From NCBI RefSeq assembly GCF_015062615.1, contig NZ_SUUH01000008.1, positions 1 through 64,000 on the forward strand: DNA of 64,000 bases. The letters are read 5' to 3'. Under the pieces are notes generated by a model that saw only the letters and a list, made by a program, of their open reading frames with translations, ran no database searches and was not told the DNA's origin. The position numbers and the translations under genes are program-made. Positions 57,631-64,000 of the stretch are shown piece after piece. The DNA comes from Denitrobacterium detoxificans (GTDB lineage: Bacteria; Actinomycetota; Coriobacteriia; Coriobacteriales; Eggerthellaceae). The number at the start of each line of letters is the position of its first letter. Within the stretch, counting starts at the first letter, position 1.

Positions 57631-57659
57631 GCGCGGGGTCACAAGACGAGACCCCGCGC
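57631..57659 (+). promoter_or_regulatory. GC-rich hairpin between fdhF and hyfA
   Basis: A 10-bp perfect stem GCGCGGGGTC (57631-57640) with GACCCCGCGC (57650-57659), no T run. A Shine-Dalgarno-like AGGAGGAGCG just before it has no start codon. It may stabilise or attenuate the message so that FDH and Hyf are made in different amounts. Confidence 0.5.
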
Positions 57660-57730
57660 CTAGGGCGCGCCCGTGGAAGCGATACGCGGGCGCGGAGGAG
57701 AGAACGAGTTTCACACAAAGGGGTGAATTC

Positions 57731-58336
57731 ATGAATCGCTTTATCGCAATCAATCCGAATCGATGCATTGCGTGTGGCACATGCCGCGCGGAGTGCGCCG
57801 AAGGGCATCGCAATGCCGGATTGCTTGACGAGCCGCGTTTGGCGCTATACGAGAGCCGAGACGTGGTGGCATCAGTAACATGCCATCATTGCTCAGGCGC
57901 TCCGTGCGCTCGCGTGTGCCCGGTAGATGCAATCACGATTTGCGATGACGGCTGCGTGCGTGTAGACGAGCACGTTTGCATCGGCTGTAAGCTATGCGCA
58001 GTCACCTGCCCGTTCGGGGCTATCCACATGTTCGGTACGCCCATTTCGGGCGTTGCGGGCACGGAGTACAAGACTCCTACGTTCCCCGCTTCCACCGACC
58101 CGATTCTCCAGTGGGAAATCGGCGTTTACTCCGCTGCGGTCAAATGCGACCTGTGCGAGTACGACCACGGCCATCCCCATTGCGTCGACGCGTGCCTTAC
58201 CAACGCCCTGCGTTTGGTGGAGTGCGACGACGACGCAACCGAAATCGAGGGAAAGCGCCTCGAGGCCATCAAGGGGAACATGGTTATTGTCGAAAACTTC
58301 GACCAACAGCAAGAACACGACAAGGAAGGGAGGTAG
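57731..58336 (+). CDS. hyfA: Hydrogenase-4 electron-transfer subunit HyfA, 201 aa
   Basis: Four-cluster ferredoxin (CIACGTCRAECAEGH, CHHCSGAPCARVCP, CIGCKLCAVTCP, CDLCEYDHGHPHCVDACL) of the HycB/HyfA type; E. coli HyfA has 205 residues. It links formate dehydrogenase to the membrane hydrogenase. The ATG at 57731 follows AAAGGGGTG; an upstream in-frame start at 57614 would read through the hairpin. hyfB begins 6 bases after its stop. Confidence 0.9.
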   Translation: MNRFIAINPNRCIACGTCRAECAEGHRNAGLLDEPRLALYESRDVVASVTCHHCSGAPCARVCPVDAITICDDGCVRVDEHVCIGCKLCAVTCPFGAIHMFGTPISGVAGTEYKTPTFPASTDPILQWEIGVYSAAVKCDLCEYDHGHPHCVDACLTNALRLVECDDDATEIEGKRLEAIKGNMVIVENFDQQQEHDKEGR

Positions 58337-58342
58337 AGAGCC

Positions 58343-60346
58343 ATGAATCTATTGATTGCTTCACTAGGCATCTCCACGGTGGGCGGCATCCTGTCGCTTC
58401 TCTGCGGAAAGAATGAAAGCGCGGGCAAGACGGTGGGTTGCGCATTTGGCGTAATCGCTGCCATCGCCTCGTTGATTGCTGGTCTTGGAGCCATTACCGG
58501 TTCGGTGCAGACCTTCCAGATGGGTACCGTGTTCTTTGCGTTCACGCTTCGTCTGGACGCCCTGTCCGGCATCATGGTAACGGTCCTTTCCGTGCTTGCT
58601 CTGGCGGCGTGGATCTACGGTTTCTCGTATTTCGACGATTACCGTGGCAAGGGCATTTCGGCTATGGCGTTCTTCATGAACCTGTTCGTAGCGTCCATGA
58701 ACTGCGTCTGCACGACCGATAGCGCCTTCTGGTTCCTGGTATTCTTCGAGCTCATGTCGCTCACCAGCTATTTCCTGGTTATCACCGAGCAGAACGACGT
58801 TTCCATCAAGGGCGGCTTCATGTACTTCGTGATGGCCCACGTTGGCTTCTTCATGATCATGGTGTCGTTCCTTACCATGGCCGCGCTCACGGGCAGCTTC
58901 GAATTCGAGGCGTTCCGTTCCGCGCAGTTCTCGCCCGTTATCGCGAGCCTCTGCTTCACGCTTGCGTTCCTGGGCTTCGGTTTCAAGGCTGGTATGATTC
59001 CGTTCCACTCTTGGCTGCCCATGGCTCACCCCGCGGCGCCTTCCAACGTGAGTGCGCTGATGTCCGGCGGCATGATCAAGATTGGCATCTTCGGTATTGT
59101 GAAGGTTGGCTTCGACCTGTTGAGCGCCTGCCAGGTTGAACTGTGGTGGGGCATCATGGTGCTGCTTTTCGGCGCTGTTTCCAGCGTGCTCGGCGTAGCC
59201 TACGCTCTGGGCGAGCATGACATCAAGCGTCTGCTTGCCTATCACTCGGTGGAAAACATCGGCATCATCCTGCTGGGCGTTGGCATCGCTCTCATTGGCG
59301 CTGCCACCGGTTCGGCCGCTCTTACCGTTATCGGCCTGCTTGCTGGTCTGTTCCACCTTATCAACCATGCCATGTTCAAGGGCCTGTTGTTCCTGGGTGC
59401 TGGTTCGGTGCTGTTCTCCACGGGCACGCGCAACATGGAAATCCTGGGTGGCCTGCGCAAGGTCATGCCCACCACGGCTGTGTGCTTCCTCATCGGCTCG
59501 CTGGCCATTTCCGCCATCCCGCCGCTGAATGGCTTCGTGTCCGAATGGTTCACCTATCAGGGTCTGTTCACCGCTGCAATGTCGGGCGACGCTGTGGTGA
59601 AGGTAGTCTGCGCCTTCGGCGCGGTCATGCTGGCCATCACGGGCGCTCTTGCCGTCACCTGTTTCGTGAAGGCCTACGGCGTAACGTTCCTGGGCGCTGC
59701 TCGCAGCGATGTGGCCGCCAACGCCAAGGAAGTTCCTGCTCCCATGCGCCTAGCCATGGTGCTGCTGGCAATCATCTGCGTTGGCCTGGGCGTTTGCGCT
59801 CCCTGGGTTGTGCCTTCGCTCACTCAGGCTGCCGCTAGCATTGCTGGCACCGCCATTGCGGGTACCGCGAATGGTGCGAACCTGGTCAATCCCGTTCTGG
59901 AGAGCGTTATCTCCACGCCTCTCGTCGCGATTCTGCTCATCGGCGTCATCGTTGCCGTCTGGGCCGTGGTTCGCGCGAAGAGCACGGGTGGTGTTTCCAA
60001 TACGCCCGATCCCTGGGCTTGCGGTTACAACCCCACTCCCGATATGCCCCTGGTGGCCAACAGCGTTGGCGCTCAGGTGAAGCATTTCTGGGCTCCGTTC
60101 TATCGTATGCGTGACAGCCTGTCTGCGCAGAGTCCCGCATGCGCTCGCATGTTCCAGGGCCTTTCGAAGTGGGCATATCGCGTTCAGAACTGGGGCGATT
60201 TTGCTTTGGTCGATCCTACGGCGCAGTTTGTCGAATGGCTTGCGCGCCAGTCGAGCAAGCTGGAAGGCGGCGACTTCCGCGTATACATCTGCTATGTCGT
60301 GGTTGCCTTGGTCGCGTTCCTGATCCTCGGCGTCGTATTCATGTAA
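58343..60346 (+). CDS. hyfB: Hydrogenase-4 membrane subunit HyfB, 667 aa
   Basis: Antiporter-like (NuoL/MrpA family) proton-pumping subunit; E. coli HyfB has 672 residues. About 15 hydrophobic helices are present. Conserved channel residues are seen in FWFLVFFELMSLTSYFLV and FKAGMIPFHSWLPMAHPAAPSNVSALMSGGMIKIG, with YSVENIGIILLG and HLINHAMFKGLLFLGAG. GGGAGG lies before the ATG. Confidence 0.93.
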   Translation: MNLLIASLGISTVGGILSLLCGKNESAGKTVGCAFGVIAAIASLIAGLGAITGSVQTFQMGTVFFAFTLRLDALSGIMVTVLSVLALAAWIYGFSYFDDYRGKGISAMAFFMNLFVASMNCVCTTDSAFWFLVFFELMSLTSYFLVITEQNDVSIKGGFMYFVMAHVGFFMIMVSFLTMAALTGSFEFEAFRSAQFSPVIASLCFTLAFLGFGFKAGMIPFHSWLPMAHPAAPSNVSALMSGGMIKIGIFGIVKVGFDLLSACQVELWWGIMVLLFGAVSSVLGVAYALGEHDIKRLLAYHSVENIGIILLGVGIALIGAATGSAALTVIGLLAGLFHLINHAMFKGLLFLGAGSVLFSTGTRNMEILGGLRKVMPTTAVCFLIGSLAISAIPPLNGFVSEWFTYQGLFTAAMSGDAVVKVVCAFGAVMLAITGALAVTCFVKAYGVTFLGAARSDVAANAKEVPAPMRLAMVLLAIICVGLGVCAPWVVPSLTQAAASIAGTAIAGTANGANLVNPVLESVISTPLVAILLIGVIVAVWAVVRAKSTGGVSNTPDPWACGYNPTPDMPLVANSVGAQVKHFWAPFYRMRDSLSAQSPACARMFQGLSKWAYRVQNWGDFALVDPTAQFVEWLARQSSKLEGGDFRVYICYVVVALVAFLILGVVFM

Positions 60347-60359
60347 GGGGGTGCTTCAC

Positions 60360-61298
60360 ATGCTAGAACCGATTCAAATTGTTATCGCTCTCGTGCAGGG
60401 CATCCTCTTGGTGCTGCTCGCTCCGCTGGTATCGGGCATCGCGCGCAAGTTCCGCGCCAAGATGCACACGCGTCGCGGACCAAGCGTATTCCAGGATTAC
60501 TACGATATTGCGAAGCTGCTGAAACGTCAGGATGTGCACAGCAATCATTCCAGCAACATTTCGCGTATCCTTCCGCCGCTCTACATCGGCACCATGTTCG
60601 TGCTGGCAATGGGTCTGCCCATGGCCACGCGCGTCAGCCCCATCCCGGCGCTGGCCGACGCGATCCTGATCGTGTACCTGCTTGCGCTGCCACGCTTCTT
60701 CTTTGGCCTGGCCGGCCTCGATTCCGGAAGCGCATACGCTGGCACCGGTAGTGTTCGCGAGCTGCTCATCGGTACGCTCGTCGAGCCCTCCCTCATGCTG
60801 GCCCTGTTCGTAGCTGCGTTGGCTTGCGGCACCACCAACATCGCCGAAATGGGCGTTGCCGTGGGCGCTGGTTCCGTTGCCAACCCCATCGCATTCGTTG
60901 TTGCAGGCGTTGCCTTCGCGGTCGACTGCTACATCGAGATGGGCAAGCTTCCTTATGACTTGGCGGAAGCCGAGCAGGAACTGCAGGAGGGCCCTCTGGC
61001 TGAAATGAGCGGCCCTGCGCTCGCCATGATGCATATCGCCATGCCCATGAAGCAGGCAATCATGGCCACGCTGTTTATCGCCATCTTCCTGCCCTTTGGC
61101 AGCTCGGTCGATTTCAGCTTCTTTGGCGTGGCTCTTGGCACGGTGGTTTACGTGCTGAAGATGCTGGTCATCCTGTTCATCACCATGGTTCTGGAAAACG
61201 TGGTCAGCCGCGTTCGCTGGAATATCACTGGTCGTCAGACGTGGTTCGTGGTCGCAGTTACCGTTTGCGCCTTCGCGTTCTGCGTGCTGGGTATTTAA
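60360..61298 (+). CDS. hyfC: Hydrogenase-4 membrane subunit HyfC, 312 aa
   Basis: NuoH/HycD-like subunit that anchors the hydrogenase arm and carries part of the proton path. Typical segments are APLVSGIARKFRAKMHTRRGPSVFQDYYDIAKLLKR at the N-terminus and FAVDCYIEMGKLPYDLAEAEQELQEGPLAEMSG, with its acidic quinone-cavity-like residues. I prefer ATG 60360 (8 bases after GGGGG) to GTG 60351. E. coli HyfC has 322 residues. Confidence 0.92.
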   Translation: MLEPIQIVIALVQGILLVLLAPLVSGIARKFRAKMHTRRGPSVFQDYYDIAKLLKRQDVHSNHSSNISRILPPLYIGTMFVLAMGLPMATRVSPIPALADAILIVYLLALPRFFFGLAGLDSGSAYAGTGSVRELLIGTLVEPSLMLALFVAALACGTTNIAEMGVAVGAGSVANPIAFVVAGVAFAVDCYIEMGKLPYDLAEAEQELQEGPLAEMSGPALAMMHIAMPMKQAIMATLFIAIFLPFGSSVDFSFFGVALGTVVYVLKMLVILFITMVLENVVSRVRWNITGRQTWFVVAVTVCAFAFCVLGI

Positions 61299-61316
61299 CG
61301 AAAGGGGGAATGAGAC

Positions 61317-62756
61317 ATGACATTGTTCGCAAGTGCATCCATTCTCGTGCCTTTCGTGTGCGCGCTCCTCACGATCATCTCGCCGAGGCGCGTTGATAAG
61401 GGTATCTGCATCACGGGTGCGGCGCTGTCCTCTCTTGCCACCGTGCTGGTCGGCGCACAGTTCGTCGGCGGTGGCATGGAGCCGGTTACGGTAACCTGGC
61501 TCTCGTTTGGCACGGTCCCAGTAATGGGATTCGTCTTCGACAAGGTGAGCTGCCTGCTCGCACCCACCTTCGTCATCATTGGTCTGCTGGTCGTCATCTA
61601 CTCTACGGCGTACATGGCACCCACGAATCGCGAGCATCCCGACGAGCCGCGTAGGCGCTTCTACGCGTTCCTCATCATCTTCATTGCTGCCATGGCGGGT
61701 CTGGTATACAGCTCCACCATCATCGGCCAGCTGGTGTTCTTCGAGATCACGGGTGCTTGCTCCTGGGCTCTCATCGGTTACTACAACACCGATATCGCCC
61801 GCGCGTCGGCTATGAAGGCCCTCATCGTTACGCACATTGCGTCGCTGGGCCTCTACATCGCCACGGCGGTTCTCTTCGCCCAGACGGGTACGTTCGAGCT
61901 GACCGCCATTGGCTCGCTTGCTGATGGCCCCAAGACGTTCGTCATGCTGGCAATCCTGTTTGCCGCATGGGGCAAGTCCGCGCAGATTCCGTTCTACATG
62001 TGGCTGCCTTCCGCCATGAACGCCCCCACGCCTGTTTCTGCCTATCTGCATGGCGCATCCATGGTTAAGGTTGGCGTGTGCATCTTCGCCCGCGCTCTTA
62101 TCTGCGCCGGCACGGTGAACGAGGTTGTGGGCTGGGTCGTCGTCATCGGCGGCATCGTCACCTGCATCTTCGCGTTCCTCATGTACCTGCCCCAGGACGA
62201 CATGAAGCGCTTGCTGGCGTTCTCCACGATCAGCCAGCTCAGCTACATCTTCCTGGGCTTCGGTTTTTACATCTTCGGAAGCGGCATGGCCTTTGATGGC
62301 GCTGTTATGCACATCTTCAACCATGCTTGGGCCAAGACCCTGTTCTTCCTGCTGGCTGGTGCGTTCAGCTGCACCATGGGCACCCGCATGCTGCCTCAGT
62401 TGCGCGGCGTCCTGAAGAAGCGCCCCATTCTGGGCATTGGCTTTGGCGTTGCCGCCCTGGCAATCGCTGGCTGCCCTCCGATGAATGCCTTCTTCAGCAA
62501 GTTCTACATCTTCAGCGGCGGTTTCCTGACTGCTGCTAACAATGGCCCGCTGCTGTTCATCGTGGTCATTGCCCTCATCGAAACGGTTGTCTGCTTCATG
62601 TGGTTCCTGAAGTGGATGGGTTCGGTGATGTTCGGCGAGCCCAGCGAGGTTGTCGAGAATTCGGCTCCCGTGCCCGCCGCTATGAAGGGCGTGTTCATCG
62701 TCCTCATCATCATGACGTTCTGCTCCGGCTTCTTCGCCGCAGCCTGGATTGGTTAG
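61317..62756 (+). CDS. hyfD: Hydrogenase-4 membrane subunit HyfD, 479 aa
   Basis: Second antiporter-like subunit (NuoN/NuoM family), exactly the length I recall for E. coli HyfD. About 14 helices, with WGKSAQIPFYMWLPSAMNAPTPVSAYLHGASMVKVGV and FNHAWAKTLFFLLAGAFS as the conserved Lys/His channel segments. The presence of HyfD marks the complex as hydrogenase-4 type rather than Hyc, which lacks this subunit. Confidence 0.9.
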   Translation: MTLFASASILVPFVCALLTIISPRRVDKGICITGAALSSLATVLVGAQFVGGGMEPVTVTWLSFGTVPVMGFVFDKVSCLLAPTFVIIGLLVVIYSTAYMAPTNREHPDEPRRRFYAFLIIFIAAMAGLVYSSTIIGQLVFFEITGACSWALIGYYNTDIARASAMKALIVTHIASLGLYIATAVLFAQTGTFELTAIGSLADGPKTFVMLAILFAAWGKSAQIPFYMWLPSAMNAPTPVSAYLHGASMVKVGVCIFARALICAGTVNEVVGWVVVIGGIVTCIFAFLMYLPQDDMKRLLAFSTISQLSYIFLGFGFYIFGSGMAFDGAVMHIFNHAWAKTLFFLLAGAFSCTMGTRMLPQLRGVLKKRPILGIGFGVAALAIAGCPPMNAFFSKFYIFSGGFLTAANNGPLLFIVVIALIETVVCFMWFLKWMGSVMFGEPSEVVENSAPVPAAMKGVFIVLIIMTFCSGFFAAAWIG

Positions 62757-62768
62757 GAGGTGCCCTTA

Positions 62769-63428
62769 ATGGAAACAGGATTTCTGATCGTCAACCTGCT
62801 AGGCTGCGTCCTGGTTATCACCTCCACGCTCGTGGTGCTCGCCCGTAAGCTGCGTTCGGCTGCCTACATGTATGCGTTGCAGTCGCTCGTGATCGTGGCG
62901 ATGTTCGCTACGCTTGGCGCCACCACCGGTTCGACCGAGCTTTATATGTGGTCCGTGTCGGCGTTCGTTACGAAAGTAGTGCTTGTTCCGGGCATTATGC
63001 TCTACACGATTAAGAAGATGGGCGACGACGCCGATGTCGAGCTCCCTTCGAAGCTGTCCCCGGTTGGTTGCGTCTTGCTGGTAATCGCCGAAGTGGTTGT
63101 CTGCTACCTGGCGGTTATGGGCATTTCTCTGCCGACGGCAGCGGCCGTGCATCCCGCGCTGGCCATTTCACTTGCGCACTTCGCCATTGGCCTTACGTGC
63201 ATCGTTTCTCAGCGCAACATCATGAAGCAGGTCTTTGGCTACTGCCTGATGGAGAACGGCTCTCATGTAACGCTGGCTCTGCTGGCACCCAACGCTCCCG
63301 GTCTGGTGGAAACGGGTATTGCCACCGACGCCGTGTTTGCGGTGATCATCATGGTGTTTATCGCCTGCAAGATTCATCGCGTGAACAAAACGCTCGATGC
63401 CCACGATCTTATGAACCTGAGGGGGTAG
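62769..63428 (+). CDS. hyfE: Hydrogenase-4 membrane subunit HyfE, 219 aa
   Basis: NuoK-like subunit, E. coli HyfE 216 residues. About six helices; it begins METGFLIVNLLGCVLVITSTLVV and contains LTCIVSQRNIMKQVFGYCLMENG, typical of HyfE. AGGAGG precedes ATG 62769 by 8 bases; a GTG at 62760 lies inside that ribosome site. Confidence 0.92.
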   Translation: METGFLIVNLLGCVLVITSTLVVLARKLRSAAYMYALQSLVIVAMFATLGATTGSTELYMWSVSAFVTKVVLVPGIMLYTIKKMGDDADVELPSKLSPVGCVLLVIAEVVVCYLAVMGISLPTAAAVHPALAISLAHFAIGLTCIVSQRNIMKQVFGYCLMENGSHVTLALLAPNAPGLVETGIATDAVFAVIIMVFIACKIHRVNKTLDAHDLMNLRG

Positions 63429-63438
63429 GTGATAACAC

Positions 63439-64000
63439 ATGGATCTTTCGACTATGCTCATAGTGCTGCTGGTAGTGCCGCTGGCCGCCACGCTGCTCAT
63501 GGCCGTGTTGCCTGCTCGCTCCGTTTCGAAGACGCTGTATGAGGTAATCCATACGCTGTCCATTGCAAGCGTGCTCATCATTTCGATGATTCTGGTGGTG
63601 AGCGAATTCACGTCCGGCCAGACCATCACTGCTGCTGGCATGTGGTTTAGGCTCGACTCGCTCTCCAGCGTGTTCGTAACGCTCATTGGCGTTATCGGCA
63701 TGCTTGTCGGCGTGTTCTCCGTGCCGTACGTGCAGCACGACGTTGAGGCTGGTCATATGAAGCCTCAGCAGGTTAAGAACTACTATTCGTTCTTCAGCCT
63801 GTTCCTGTTCACGATGCTGCTGGCTGCTACGTCCAACAACATCATTATGATGTGGATCTGCGTAGAGGCCACCACGTTGGCTACGGTGTTCCTGGTCGGC
63901 TGCTACGAAACCAAGCTGGCTCTGGAAGCTGCTTGGAAGTACGTTATCGTGTGTACCGCCGGCGTTGCCTTCGGTCTGTACGGTACGCTGCTCATTTACG
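63439..64000 (+). CDS. hyfF: Hydrogenase-4 membrane subunit HyfF, partial (187 codons)
   Basis: Third antiporter-like subunit, cut by the end of the window. It begins MDLSTMLIVLLVVPLAATLL and reaches the first conserved channel segments (NNIIMMWICVEATTLATVFLV, with Glu). E. coli HyfF has 526 residues, so about two thirds is missing. The catalytic hydrogenase genes hyfG, hyfH and hyfI are expected just beyond. Confidence 0.92.
   Translation, partial: MDLSTMLIVLLVVPLAATLLMAVLPARSVSKTLYEVIHTLSIASVLIISMILVVSEFTSGQTITAAGMWFRLDSLSSVFVTLIGVIGMLVGVFSVPYVQHDVEAGHMKPQQVKNYYSFFSLFLFTMLLAATSNNIIMMWICVEATTLATVFLVGCYETKLALEAAWKYVIVCTAGVAFGLYGTLLIY

Overview
The window reads as a high-GC chromosome segment from an anaerobic actinobacterium of the Coriobacteriia, most likely Eggerthellaceae. 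The evidence is an actinobacterial dnaK-grpE-dnaJ-hspR heat-shock operon, a Tat-exported lipoprotein flavoprotein reductase of the kind abundant in Eggerthellaceae, OhrR, HxlR and MerR stress regulators, and a large anaerobic formate/hydrogen locus. No 16S rRNA or other decisive marker is present, so the family is an inference. I found no rRNA, tRNA, CRISPR array, transposase or phage gene.

Layout. 1-7.7 kb: a small ferredoxin, then dnaK, grpE, dnaJ, hspR and clpB. 7.8-12.1 kb: a 45-residue membrane peptide, trkH, an exported protein of unknown function, rsgA and an amidohydrolase. 12.5-18.7 kb: the AddAB recombination nuclease pair (minus). 18.7-22.4 kb: a repeat array, then a compact cassette of a quinone-oxidoreductase-like enzyme, a radical SAM/SPASM enzyme and a 63-residue repetitive Cys peptide, divergent from an HxlR regulator. 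22.5-32.1 kb: mscL, yigZ, an iron alcohol dehydrogenase, a large membrane protein, a thioesterase, an OhrR-type regulator and sbcCD. 32.3-38.1 kb: a MacB-like ABC protein, a second repeat array and a trigger-factor-like protein. 38.1-42.3 kb: a MerR regulator, an MFS transporter and a flavoprotein reductase forming a regulated respiratory module. 42.5-50.7 kb: a glycosyltransferase, a TauE permease, a LytS/LytR pair, an HTH-lipoprotein-kinase group and a PHP phosphohydrolase. 50.8-64 kb: two divergent formate dehydrogenase modules, the second running into hyfABCDEF (hyfF cut by the window end).

The most interesting items are: (1) a candidate thioether RiPP system whose precursor is five exact 10-residue repeats, each holding a Cys-X3-Asp motif, next to its radical SAM enzyme; (2) a formate dehydrogenase read through an in-frame UGA as selenocysteine, with a Cys-containing twin in the divergent operon, feeding a Hyf-type formate hydrogenlyase; (3) a dispersed composite repeat, made of nested inverted repeats plus tandem hairpins with compensatory changes, found directly after the stop codons of grpE and an ABC gene and just upstream of dnaJ and the trigger-factor-like gene; (4) two copies of one MerR operator, each inside a 19-bp-spacer promoter, tying the regulator to the flavoprotein reductase.

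All repeats, promoters and hairpins were found by eye. Protein identities rest on recognised motifs, length and context, not on database searches.
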